The translations under genes were made by a program, and so were the position numbers. From assembly GCA_010909165.1 (NCBI GenBank), contig MU008161.1, positions 992,001 to 1,056,000 on the forward strand: 64,000 nt of DNA, read 5' to 3'. Under the pieces are notes generated by a model. The model was not told the DNA's origin and did no database searches. It saw only the letters and a program-made list of their open reading frames with translations. Shown one piece after another: positions 12,274 to 21,849 of this stretch. Every line of letters begins with the position of its first letter. Position 1 is the stretch's first letter. The DNA is from Anthoceros angustus. Lineage: Eukaryota; Streptophyta; Anthocerotopsida; Anthocerotales; Anthocerotaceae.

Positions 12274-14271
12274 ATGCAGGTTCCCTCGACAGGAGAGCCG
12301 GGCACCAGCCGGGGTGCCGCCGGCAGCGGCAGTCGCTCGTCCGGGGGATTCATATGGCCCGAAGCATGGCAGCGCCTTGCGCGGCAGCTTGCCGCTAGTC
12401 TAGACGCCATCATGCAGCGCCGTTATGCCGAGCTCCAGATCCGTGATGCTCTCAACCGCAGGTTTGCCCTCGCCTTGCCTACTGTATTAGCCGACGCCTC
12501 ATGCTTACGCTTGGAGATTCCTTGTGCAGAAGGGGCGGATGTTTGATGTGTTCGCGGGCATTGGTGGTGGTGAATTGACGGGATGTGAAATGGCATTATT
12601 TGTGGTTTTTGTATGTGATGGGAGATTGCGGCCCAAACTAGGGCGTGAATCAGGAAGGGCATGGTCCGAATGGATGGAAGCGTTTTTTGTGTAACATAGA
12701 TGGCATGGCGGTTGGGCAGATTTTGAGGTAAGGTTGGTGCGGCATGTGCAGGTCAGATTATGTGGAAGCATGCAAGGAGTTAGCTCTGTTGTTGAAGGGA
12801 GCCTATACCAAGGTGCCCAAGCTGGTTCAGGCAGCGTTGTATGATGATGTACTTGTAGCATTCCGCGCACTGCCCAGGTACGTTGGGTTGTTCGCGTGTA
12901 CCCTGGTATGCAGAGGGCTTGCAATCGGTAGCGTCAGGTTTCTGATTGTTGGATGGGGCTGTCGGACTCTTACAGCTTGGATACAAGTAAGGAGCTATCA
13001 GCAGCAAATGCACTTCTGCTAGCTGCGGAGAGCGCTCTGCCCAAACAGCGACGGTTTACAGCTGCAAGCGAGTACAAGCATGCTGCAATTGCTCAGAGCC
13101 GCCGATGTAAAAGGCAGCAGCAGGAAGTTGCTGGTGAGCACATGGAGTTTGGTTTTGTTTTCTCCAGAAGCAGTGTTCTTTGTTGCATTTGCTTCGTTCT
13201 GAATGTTGGCGTTGGACTTCATTGGCATGGCATATCTCTAGGAAGGTGCACCATCTAAGGTGGATCCGGAGGATGTTCTCATGTTTGCGTGACTCCAGCC
13301 TGAAGGACAGGAGGCTAGGTAGTACAGCAATTTCTGTCCCCTCGAGCTTGACATTGGAATCTGAGACATCGTTATTGTGATGTGTGCCAGACCATGTTCC
13401 ACTCCCTCATGATGTTCTGGTCCAAGTCTTTGGATTTTTGGATGCTTCTGGGCTAGCAGCAGCTCGTGCTGTGTGCAGGTCCAAACCTTTTTCTCTCGAT
13501 AAATTATTATGAGTTGGTAGATGGTCGTATGCCTGGTTGATGAATTCCAGGGACACGGTAGGAGTTTGTGTGGGGCAAGGGTTACTACTTGTGGTGGAGA
13601 ATCAAGTAGTGCAATCTGAATTGGATGAGAATTGGTCAAAATGTATACATTCTTAGGGAGACGGCTGATCAAACCAACGGTGATTTCTGGCAGGGACTGG
13701 AGAGCTGCAGCCACGGATGACTCTCTGTGGCGCTCAATATACCTTTTTCTGCTTGCCACCAGTACGGACAGGGAGGTTGATTTTCAGATTCCCGCTGGAG
13801 TTGCTGGTGTAGTTCCTCCAACACCCGGAACCTGGCTCAAGACGTTTGAAGCTGGTCGCCAAGGTTGTTAACCCTTCCCACTTTCTTTAAAAGGATTGCA
13901 ATCCCATTCTTAGACTGTTTACGCCAGTCCTAACTCGGGATGTGTTGCATATCGGCAGCCAGTCCTCATTCACTCTTTCTCTCCAACCGAGCGTACTGCT
14001 TGAATTGTAACTGCGTCCTTTGGATGAGCGAGCTACCTTGGAAGCGAGAAATCCAGCCTGGCTGCAACAGACGGGTTGGTCAACACGAGCAGCATAGACT
14101 AAGGCCTCTGACTCCCGAACAGGCGCGTTCTCTCTCGCCATGTTTCCCGCCAGTAATGTGGGCTATGTTGTGTGGAAGTTTCTCAAGATTTTTGTGTTCG
14201 TGTTCTCAGGTGCTCAGGTACATAATAAAAGATCAACCCTGCACGAGCTCGTCGTTGAGCAGCGGGAGTGA
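12274..14271 (+). CDS. F-box protein (putative SCF ubiquitin-ligase adaptor)
   Basis: Exons 12274-12461, 12752-12877, 12976-13133, 13391-13478, 13694-13863 and 14210-14271 join in consistent phase (263 residues). The diagnostic part spans exons 4 and 5: HVPLPHDVLVQVFGFLD, then AARAVCR, then DWRAAATDDSLWRSIYL, the full F-box that binds SKP1. Unusually, the F-box is central (about residues 158-200). Before it is a helical region (AWQRLARQL, RYAELQIRDAL, KELALLLKGAYTKVPKL, AANALLLAAESALPK) ending in a basic Q-rich stretch. After it is a short tail with a TWLKTFEAGRQ block, ending LHELVVEQRE before the TGA. No LRR, Kelch or other substrate domain is present. The first exon and start codon are uncertain: 12274 is the nearest suitable ATG, but an upstream exon is possible. 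I do not recognise the subfamily. Confidence 0.72.
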
Positions 14272-15080
14272 CACTGAAGATGAGGGTGACGAAGGTGAAG
14301 ATCATGGATCCCCGTCACGTCACCGCTTTTTCAGGCTGTGGGCGCACCCAAGATATCAGGGCGATGACATCCTGCATCAATAACCACAGTCGGAGAAACT
14401 ATCGAAAGAAAGGTGAGAACTTTGTGGCGAACACTCTTCGTGAAATATGGGACTGAACGAACCTCCATTTGGAGAACAGTGTGAGCAACCTTACTAGGGG
14501 CTTTTAATACGCACGACAAGTAACGTCCGTGGAAAAACTTACAGTCTATGAAACGGTGAAATGCCATGCACAAAAAAATCCTTGTACGAATGAATACCTA
14601 TTCGGAGACGTGTTCAATTAAGGATGAATTTTGTAGTGGGGTCGCCGGATCACATCACTACCTACCTAATCAGAACTTTTGAGTGAAAGTGAGGGAGATA
14701 TGTTCTAATTAGAATTAAGTCACACATAAAATTTAGTACAGGAAAAAAAATGGTACACAAATTACAAGTCATTTTATTATTATTATTATTATTATAAAAT
14801 TCTTATATCTTGGATTTTATTGTACCAAGTCTAAATCTTGTTTGTCTTGGTTGATCTTAAGGGTAAGGTTATTTCTAACTGATTCATCGCAAACACGCTT
14901 GCGTAGAAAGGAAAAAGGTACCTTAATCCTCTAAGTACGAGCCCAGTTTCTTATTAATTTGATGTATGAACGTGATATTTAGATATCCAATTTTTTAGTC
15001 TTTTTTTTTTCATGAGCGGACAAGGGATGCAAGATCCCATGGTAGGAGCAAGGAGCCCGAGCATCTAGCGGAAGAAGGAG
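14272..15080. other. Intergenic, AT-rich, LTR-like sequence at right end
   Basis: A TTA-trinucleotide run (about 14775-14796) and general AT-richness. 14930-15000 (GTACGAGCCCAGTTT followed by GATATTTAGATATCC) resembles the units at 16310-16450 and 17021-17345, so this is probably decayed LTR sequence. No gene seen. Confidence 0.5.
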
Positions 15081-15085
15081 TAGCC

Positions 15086-15740
15086 TTGGGACCTCTAGGG
15101 GAGATAGTTCGTTTATGTGGAACAATCAACCAGGTAGATGTGGAAGAGGCCAAGAGGATGGCCAACTCCTTAAGAGCAGAGGGAGAAAAAGCGAAGATTA
15201 TCCAGGCACGGGAAACTGCGAGTAGGGTGGCGGAAACACAGCTGAAGGAAGATACTATGAGAATGGAAGCTAAGGTGGAGCACTTGGAGAAGAGCCTTGC
15301 AACAAGACAACAAGAGGTGGACAATCACGTAAGAGAGAACAAGGCTCTTACCAAGCAACTGGCATTGTGGTGGAGGAAAGGAAGAAGCAAGACAAGTCCC
15401 AGCAGCAAGTGAAAGCAGCACAGGAGTGCGTGGAAGCACATGAGAAAGTTGTGGCTACTCAAGCTGTAAAAATCCGTGACTTGGAGAAGGAGTTGGGAGA
15501 AACCTGTCGGAGTTTGGAGGTAAAGGAGGTGGAGCTAGAAGAGCATACACATTTGATCCATGGGTTGGAGATGGAGCGGGAAGCTCGGCAGCAGGAAAAT
15601 GAAGGTCTTCCTGAGAAGATAGCAGATTTCAGGCTGACCATGCCTTGCAGGAGATTTCTTGCTCAATTAATGCATGGACAAATAAAGAGCAAGGATACTA
15701 TTCTAAGTGTTCAGAAGCCCCAAGAGAATCTATGGCACAT
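15086..15740 (+). pseudogene. Coiled-coil ORF broken by a frameshift (probable retroelement relic)
   Basis: Two overlapping readings (15086-15412 and 15367-15762) form one long heptad-rich helix when a single missing G near 15370 is assumed: ...TKQLAL continues as VVEERKKQDKSQQQ in the next frame. The composition is E/K/Q/R-rich throughout, with no catalytic motif. The flanks are LTR-like repeats, and a gag-like piece lies 1 kb downstream, so I infer a non-LTR or LTR element structural protein. A decayed cellular coiled-coil gene is possible. Confidence 0.5.
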
Positions 15741-15803
15741 TGTCCCAAGTCTAAAAAGGTGATCTTTGCTGATGCAACCAAGTTGCCAAATTCGAGAACA
15801 AAT

Positions 15804-15911
15804 GTCTCTAAATTGTCGAGGATGGCTTGTCGAACAGATTTCTGTAAAGTGTCGAGGGTGGCTTGTCGAACAGATGTCTCTAAAGTGTCGAGGATGGCTT
15901 GTCGTTCAGAA
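15804..15911 (+). repeat. 36-bp tandem repeat, three copies
   Basis: The unit carries GTCGAGGATGGCTTGTCGAA. The GTCGAGG landmark falls at 15815, 15851 and 15887, an exact 36-nt period. Copies differ at a few positions. In frame it encodes a 12-residue repeat (K-x-SRxACRTDxS), so it could have been part of an ORF. Confidence 0.85.
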
Positions 15912-16309
15912 AGGAGCTTGTGGAGAAGTAGATTGAGGTTCGGACTCCGAGGGATCTTGGCCAACTCCTTGTGGAATCATTTGAGAGGATCCAGTGAGCA
16001 TATGTTTAGGAAGGCACAAAAAGTCGCGCAACTTGTGATTGCTTGAGTCCCCTGCATAGCTTTGTGGAGTGCGTGGGAAAATTGGATATAGAGGGGTAGG
16101 TTAGTGAGGTCAGGGGTCGACCTAACATTGGATGGTGGCAGAGATATGGGCATCACCTTCATATGGCAGCAGGCAATGAAAAGAACTTCGAGTTCAATTA
16201 GTTCTATTAGTAAAACAAAAATCAAGCGAGAATCATGTAAATGGGAAGTGTGCTTCTAAACAAGTTGGAGTCAAAGGTCAATCAAACCTCAATTTGTTTT
16301 AATCCATAT

Positions 16310-16500
16310 ATGCTCTTGATTAGTTTCTATTCCATATCACTTTCTCAGCGAGCACTTTTTCATATATAAGAAGAAAATAAAACACCTTTCTATCATCGCA
16401 TGTACGAGCTCAAGTTCTTTATTTGATGTACAAACTTGATATTTCGTTATTCAAGGTTCCACAAGGAAGGAATGATACAATGAGTTCAGAACCATACCAC
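16310..16500. repeat. LTR-like repeat unit
   Basis: Shares TTCTATTCCATATCACTTTC, CTATCATCGCATGTACGAGC and a GATATTTCGTTATT tail with the tandem units at 17021-17345 and weakly with 14930-15000. It is part of one repeat family scattered over 3 kb, probably LTR fragments of the element that supplied the gag-like piece. Confidence 0.55.
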
Positions 16501-16571
16501 AACAAAGCACAATGCAAGAGTGCTTTGACCGTTTCCTCCACCATACCCTTGCACATGCCCAGACTCGATTA

Positions 16572-16796
16572 GTTCAAGTTCAAGTTCAAGTTCAAGTTCA
16601 AGTTCAAGTTCAAGTTCAAGTTCAAGTTCAAGTTCAAGTTCAAGTTCAAGTTCAAGTTCAAGTTCAAGTTCAAGTTCAAGTTCAAGTTCAAGTTCAAGTT
16701 CAAGTTCAAGTTCAAGTTCAAGTTCAAGTTCAAGTTCAAGTTCAAGTTCAAGTTCAAGTTCAAGTTCAAGTTCAAGTTCAAGTTCAAGTTCAAGTT
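16572..16796 (+). repeat. (GTTCAA)n microsatellite, 225 bp, ~37.5 perfect units
   Basis: Uninterrupted hexanucleotide tract from 16572 to 16796 with no variant unit seen. It creates long open readings on both strands ((VQ)n on plus, (LN)n on minus). These are by-products of the repeat, not genes. It sits directly upstream of the gag-like fragment. Confidence 0.97.
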
Positions 16797-16799
16797 TAT

Positions 16800-16975
16800 T
16801 AAAAATGTTTCGCGTTGAAAAACTCTCTCAATGAAGAGCAAAAAGCTGAAAAATTCATTGATGAGTTCCAGGAGGAGATGAGGGCTGATGTGTACCAAAC
16901 AAATCCAGGCACGTTGGTGGAGGCCATGAAAGCTGCAATGAATTACGGAGCTAACAACTATAAGTATCTCTCTGT
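16800..16975 (+). mobile_element. Retrotransposon gag-like fragment
   Basis: The reading contains EEQKAEKFIDEFQEEMRADV followed by NPGTLVEAMKAAMNY. This matches the usual gag pattern 'F(x)2GL(x)3(I/L)R(x)2V...(P)xTL(x)EAxxxA' of Ty3-type elements. No zinc knuckle, protease or reverse transcriptase is seen in the following kilobase, so it is a remnant. Flanking LTR-like units support the assignment. Confidence 0.6.
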
Positions 16976-17020
16976 ACCTACAGTCTCTCAAGATCTTCAC
17001 TTTTTTTTTCTTTAGATATC

Positions 17021-17345
17021 AGTGACCAACGTCTATTCCATACCACTTTCATCGCTGAAAAGCACATTTCTATCACTTCATGTAAGATTCATGTCCGAGC
17101 CGAGTTTTTTTATTTTCGAGATATTACCAGCTCGATATCTCATTATTGGGGTTTTATTGTCTATATATGTAAGTGACCAATATTTATTCCATATCACTTT
17201 CATTTCTATCACTTCATGTAGGATTCGTGTATGAGCCCAATTTTTTATTTTTGAGATATTACCAACTCGATATCTCATTATTGAGGTTTTTTTTTGTCTA
17301 TATATGTTAGTGACCAATATCTATTCCATGTCACTTTCATCGCTG
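17021..17345 (+). repeat. Tandem LTR-like units of ~137-151 bp
   Basis: The landmark AGTGACCAA recurs at about 17021, 17172 and 17309. Between landmarks each unit has TATTCCATATCACTTTC, CTATCACTTCATGTA, a T-rich run, GAGATATTACCA and TCGATATCTCATTATTG, then TCTATATATG. The third unit is truncated. The differences are mainly small indels in the T-runs. Confidence 0.8.
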
Positions 17346-17614
17346 GAATTAGTATGCTAATCCATGCATACACTAGATACACGTTCTTGTTGACACATAC
17401 TAGAAGTTCAACGCACATTTTAATCCTAGAATTCTTATTTGCTACATCAAGGTAAGATATTGTTCTCCATGGATGTGTACATGATATTAATTTATTTTAA
17501 TTCTAAGTTACGCTCAAGTGGTCTTAATGGTTTTATAGTACTTTCTTAGATCGAACTATGTGATTATGATCTAATTCTATGGTCTATGTTTTGACAATTC
17601 TAGGATAAGCAAAT

Positions 17615-18472
17615 ATGGCCACGATGCAAGACGAAATAAAAGAATCCATTGACGAGTTCATTGATGATTATTTTAGCATAAAAACATTACAACTTTGCAT
17701 TGTCTTACTTGGAAGAAGTGCAACTGATGAGGAGATGGAGCATATACTAGGTTTCATGTCCGAGGTGTATGGCTTATTGATGGATTGTCTAACTCTTGAT
17801 ATAATGAGACACAAGGCTAAGGTTTTGAAACCTCTTAGTCAGTGTGTAATGTCTTACTTTTATGGGATATCCATAGACCGCACATCTCAACGTATCATGA
17901 GGATCCAGGCTAAGGCTCTAGCAGATCTAGACAATCATGCCACAAAGCATAGTTTGAATGTGGCAGTGAAAGAAGATGTTGAACCAAAATTGTCGGAAAA
18001 AATGCGCTATAGAAGGAAGTGCAAAAATCTTTTGAACGGACATATGGTAGAGCCCATGTCTTTTGAAATTCGACAACGCCTCCTGGAAAATGCACAGAAA
18101 CATGTTGCACCAGAGTGTACATGCTTTAAGTTTGGGGATGGTACAATAAATGATATCGATGATATTCCTTTCAACTTTGCAGTACCTGATGAAGTGGGTA
18201 TTAAACTTGTTGCACGGCATATGGTACATTTAGAAAGAGCTATTACAAGAACATTCATGTCATGTGGCCTTGATTCGAAAAGTAATCACCACATTATTAG
18301 AAAAAATACTCAAAAAATGATCAACAATTTCAGGGAGTTTCTAGCGGAAAGGCTTAATTTACCCAGACATATGAGCCGACGCCAACAAGTGATGGCTGAA
18401 GGATGTTTGTCCACGACATGTTTCACAAAAATTCTGCTTGAACGCCTTAATTGGAACATTGAAGTTGAATAA
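17615..18472 (+). CDS. Intact orphan ORF, 285 codons, unrecognised
   Basis: A single uninterrupted reading with ATG at 17615 (context AAATATGG) and TAA at 18470-18472, in AT-rich DNA flanked by repeats. The protein is mixed alpha-helical, with an acidic N-terminus (MQDEIKESIDEFIDDYF), a basic centre (MRYRRKCKNLL) and a conserved-looking C-terminal half (KFGDGTINDIDDIPFNF, LERAITRTFMSCGLD, REFLAERLNLPRHMSRRQQ). I see no signal peptide, membrane segment or zinc finger, and no family I know. An AG acceptor lies 10 nt upstream of the ATG, so a 5' non-coding exon is possible. It could be a lineage-specific gene or an accessory ORF of a transposable element. Its survival without stops amid decayed sequence suggests recent activity or selection. 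Confidence 0.55.
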   Translation: MATMQDEIKESIDEFIDDYFSIKTLQLCIVLLGRSATDEEMEHILGFMSEVYGLLMDCLTLDIMRHKAKVLKPLSQCVMSYFYGISIDRTSQRIMRIQAKALADLDNHATKHSLNVAVKEDVEPKLSEKMRYRRKCKNLLNGHMVEPMSFEIRQRLLENAQKHVAPECTCFKFGDGTINDIDDIPFNFAVPDEVGIKLVARHMVHLERAITRTFMSCGLDSKSNHHIIRKNTQKMINNFREFLAERLNLPRHMSRRQQVMAEGCLSTTCFTKILLERLNWNIEVE

Positions 18473-18954
18473 AACTTAAATCTTGTTTAATATAGGCTTG
18501 AGGTGGCCTGGGCATGTCTATGAACTTCAACCATTACCTAGTGGGATGACAACATGAACTAGGAGAGCTGAAGTGGTACAAAGGCAAGGGAAAAATGTCA
18601 CTCATGCATATGATTTGCCGAATCATGGCTATGTCTTTGGCTGTATATCAATTTCTTCCTTGTGGTCCAAACTTGTTGTAGGGAACTTATAAAAAATTGT
18701 TCTGTAAAATTCATTTCTGATTAGGTCGATAATGACTTTGATCCGGGGTTCACATAAAAAAAGTTATCCTTAATTGAACACATTTCTTAAAGGTTTATTG
18801 AAGCATGTTTGTAAACAAGATCTTTTCTATGCATGCACATAGTGTTAATTCACTGTTACATTGACTACTACAAGATTCTTTCCATGGATTTTACTTCTCG
18901 TCTGTTGTTCGACGTTAAGCCATATTTGATCACCGACCATCTTTATTCAAAACT

Positions 18955-19254
18955 TTGAGCATACGAAAAGCTCATCCGGACCCGCCGCGTGCACAAATGT
19001 CTAGCATAGGGGAGCATGGACGAGTGTGCCCCCTTTGTTCAGGTTATGTGCTTTGTCCAGAGTGCCAAGTGGATTTGTGGAGACGTTTGAACGAGGATGA
19101 TCTCGATGACCAGGATCCTAACCATGTCCAAGACCATCCGAACTGCTCAGAGTTGATGGGGCTGATGAGGATTAAAGGGGAGCGTGCAGTGGGTGAACCG
19201 ACAACGGATAACCTGATCCAGTTGATGGAGGCACAAGTGGCCGGGAAGGATTGA
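18955..19254 (+). CDS. Small ORF with CxxC-x5-CxxC, hypothetical
   Basis: A reading of 99 codons (more likely starting at the internal ATG at 18997) with CPLCSGYVLCPEC, two CxxC pairs of a zinc-ribbon type, then an acidic stretch (NEDDLDDQDPNHV). It is directly followed by the dispersed repeat at 19356, so it may be part of that element. Short length and no homology I recognise; it could be chance. Confidence 0.3.
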   Translation: MSIRKAHPDPPRAQMSSIGEHGRVCPLCSGYVLCPECQVDLWRRLNEDDLDDQDPNHVQDHPNCSELMGLMRIKGERAVGEPTTDNLIQLMEAQVAGKD

Positions 19255-19355
19255 TAGACGCAGTTGGAGAAAGATGCCTTGTTAGGGCTCGATGTGAAGA
19301 TCCACTTCACGGAACTTGGTCCTCATTGTGCGGGTCCATTCTAGGATGGTTATCC

Positions 19356-19572
19356 AAATGGCTTAGGCCAAATGGACACACCTTTATAAGAACGTCATGA
19401 TTAAGCATCCTGAGCTTAGATCGATACTTAAATGGGGTGCCTAAAGGGAGTGGATGCCCTTGGTGCAAATAGCTTAGGCACACCATGGTACAAGTTGTTA
19501 AGTACCAAGTCCCATGATGGAAATCTGTCCTTAGTGGACTTAAATAAAATTCTTCTTCTTCTTCTTCTTCTC
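19356..19572 (+). repeat. Dispersed repeat, copy 2 (SINE- or TRIM-like)
   Basis: Nearly the same sequence occurs at 21850-22030. Order of landmarks: ATGGCTTAGGCC, CTTTATAAGAACG, GATCGATAC, GGGGTGCCTAAAGGGAGTGG, GGCACACCATGGTA, AGTACCAAGTCCCA, TTAAATAAAATTC, then a CTT run. GATCGATAC fits the Pol III B-box consensus and GGCTTAGGCC is A-box-like, suggesting a tRNA-derived SINE. Alternatively TTTATAAG and AATAAA about 150 bp apart fit the U3-R-polyA layout of a small LTR. Confidence 0.7.
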
Positions 19573-19659
19573 TCGGATGTTGTTTGCGTGGATTTCAGTC
19601 CTTATAACGCAAGTTGCAATGGAAAATTATAGATATTTTTAAATAAAATATTTTTTTTC

Positions 19660-20130
19660 TAAATATAGATTTTTCTGTTGTAAAATTCAATCAATTATTG
19701 TAAAAGAGGCCCCCATTGTAAAAAGCATATTGGCTATTGTAAAAGTACTTTTATAAACCACCAACCTACAATTGTTGTAAAAGATACATCCTTGTAAAAA
19801 ATGTATTTCTCGTTGTAAAAAAAAAAAATGTTGTAATTAGAGTAGACGGCGTTTTAACCCTGTATTGTAAAACACTGGCTATTGTTATAAACAGCCGCCG
19901 TTGTAAAAAACCCATGTTGAAAACTATATTATGTTGTAATCTTGCTAACCCCCATTGTAAAACCTTATAAAGAGTGCCACGTCATCAAGATACATCGTAA
20001 AAAAATGCCCCGTGACGTAAAATATCAACCCATGTTGTAAATTATTAAAATATATACGAAAATAATACTCGGGCTCAAAACCCCCATTATAAAACAAATA
20101 CACGTCTAAAAACCCCCTCTCTGTAATTTT
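19660..20130 (+). repeat. Degenerate ~19-bp tandem array with TTGTAAAA core
   Basis: The core TTGTAAA(A), or a one-base variant, recurs at 19678, 19698, 19716, 19737, 19775, 19792, 19813, 19831, 19865, 19882, 19901, 19917, 19934, 19955, 19995, 20015 and 20034. Spacings are 16-21 nt or about twice that where a unit has decayed. Between cores the sequence varies, often with CCCCCA just before. This is a real periodicity, not general AT-richness. Confidence 0.8.
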
Positions 20131-20299
20131 CAAGGGGTAATAAACTGCTGGTTTTCCTTGTTGTGATAGGTTGATGAGATTATTGCAAATATGTTGAATG
20201 GGCTCGATTTCAAGACATCGGAGTGGACAAGGTCATGTACGGAGTTTTGAGGGGGAACCTTGGCAAATGCACATTGCCCTCGTAAGACTTCTCCTCACT

Positions 20300-20580
20300 C
20301 AAGTGGGACACTTTTGCTAGTGTTCTCCAGGCATGTGCTATCCTTGCAGAGAAGGAGCCAAGTACACTTTTTGAGGGCCAACATGTGACATTGGCATCGT
20401 TGCAAACTCAGTCAGGTGGGATACGTCTGCTAGTGTTCTCCAATCATGTTCTATCCTTGTAGAGAAAAAGCCAAGTACATTTTTGGAGGGCCCATATGTA
20501 AAAACTGGTATCATTGCAAACAAAGCAAGTGCTGGGCACAATGAGCCCAGTATTGTTGTCAGAGTCTCAGCAATTGGGTG
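20300..20580 (+). pseudogene. PPR-like fragment with 113-bp tandem duplication
   Basis: Frame A reads WDTFASVLQACAILAEKEPS from about 20305. 113 nt later the same block recurs diverged (WDTSASVLQSCSILVEKKPS) in another frame, ending in a stop near 20580. '(T)FxSVLQACA' is the typical start of a PPR in PLS proteins. The two copies are out of frame with each other and no further PPRs flank them, so it is a relic. Confidence 0.5.
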
Positions 20581-21849
20581 ACTAGAAGAGTTGCTCACAC
20601 TAAGCAGAGGAAGGAGGAGGGAGTAGAGGTCTGCAGTTCAAGAACAATGTGTCAAGGAAATTTAGCCTTGGAGAGACCTAGGAGAGCAACTAGAAGGACC
20701 TAGGAGAGTGAAGATGAGCCTGACATTTGAACTCAGCTAGAGAAGGCAAGAAAATCTATGCTCTTCAGGGACTCATCGAGAGGAAGGAGGAGGATGTCAC
20801 AGCCCATTGCTCATGAATGGACAGCCCGGTTCGAGATCTACGCTTGATGAAGATAAATACAGAAACCAGTTGATCAATGGTCCGTATGGGTCGTAAAGCA
20901 TAAGGATGAGATTTAGGCAAAGGAGGCCAGCTTAGGTAAAAAGAAAGATGCATCGAGATAGCTACAGCTAGGAGTAGATGAGTTTAGGAGTTTAGGTTAG
21001 ACTAATCATAATTTTATATACTAACTTCTAGTCAGGTCTGGACCCAAGGTCAAGAAAAAGATCCTATGGACAGGTTGAGGATACAAGAGTCCGCACCTGC
21101 TGCAAGGGAGGTCTCTCCATTCCGTAAGCTTCTGGCAATATGTGATTCCCTAAAGCACAAAGCATGCTTACAAACCCCTGAGGAGCATAGTCTCGCTAGA
21201 AATTGGGTCTGTGAAAGGAGACCGGATCCATCAACTATTATGGGATGATTTAAATAGTCATATTTGAGTAGCATGCAATAGGATAGCCCAGAACCCATGA
21301 AATGTAACTGCAATCAGCAATATCCGGGTTGGAGTGCTAATCCTAGTAGCATGCCCCTCTACCTAGTTCAACTTAGTTTTTGCATGACCATGGCAAAAAA
21401 ATTTGGTCATTAATGGGCTGTGACAGTCGCGGCACTTTCCAAAGGTAACAAACGAGTAGGCAAGCCACTTTCCAAACGTGATGAAAGAGTAGGCAAGCAC
21501 ACTGCAGTTCCCCTTCAGTATTGGAATTCAGGGTTTTTATGAGGGGGGTTCTTAATACACGAAGTGGGAATATTAGAAGGTTTTCAGTTCTTTATTAACT
21601 TGGCTAAAATTATGAAGTGTATGATTGGATTTCGTGAAGCTCATTCATGGAATTATCTTGGTGTTCAATTCCAAGAGACATATGATGTGTACTCCTAACC
21701 AGTTTAATTTAGTTCACGAACCTTGAATCAAAAAGAATTTAGGCCTCAAACATGATATCATAAAATTTACTTCAAAGTTCCCCCTTAGGTCGATAAATAG
21801 TGAGAAATGAGTACTATGATAAATATTAAAAGATCAATTCATACTCTGT
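20581..21849. other. Repeat-like intergenic DNA, no gene seen
   Basis: No coding region or known motif. One short duplication near 21420-21500 (CACTTTCCAAAxGT twice, with AAxGAGTAGGCAAGC). The rest looks like decayed transposon sequence. Confidence 0.4.

Noticed and set aside
13245..13390. Possible extra exon (GAPSKVDPEDVL) in the F-box gene
   Set aside because: It runs into a stop and has no phase-compatible donor, whereas exon 12976-13133 joins directly and in phase to the F-box exon at 13391.
16512..17000. Long open readings of (VQ)n on plus and (LN)n on minus
   Set aside because: Produced by the hexanucleotide tract; no start context, no domain, and open on both strands.
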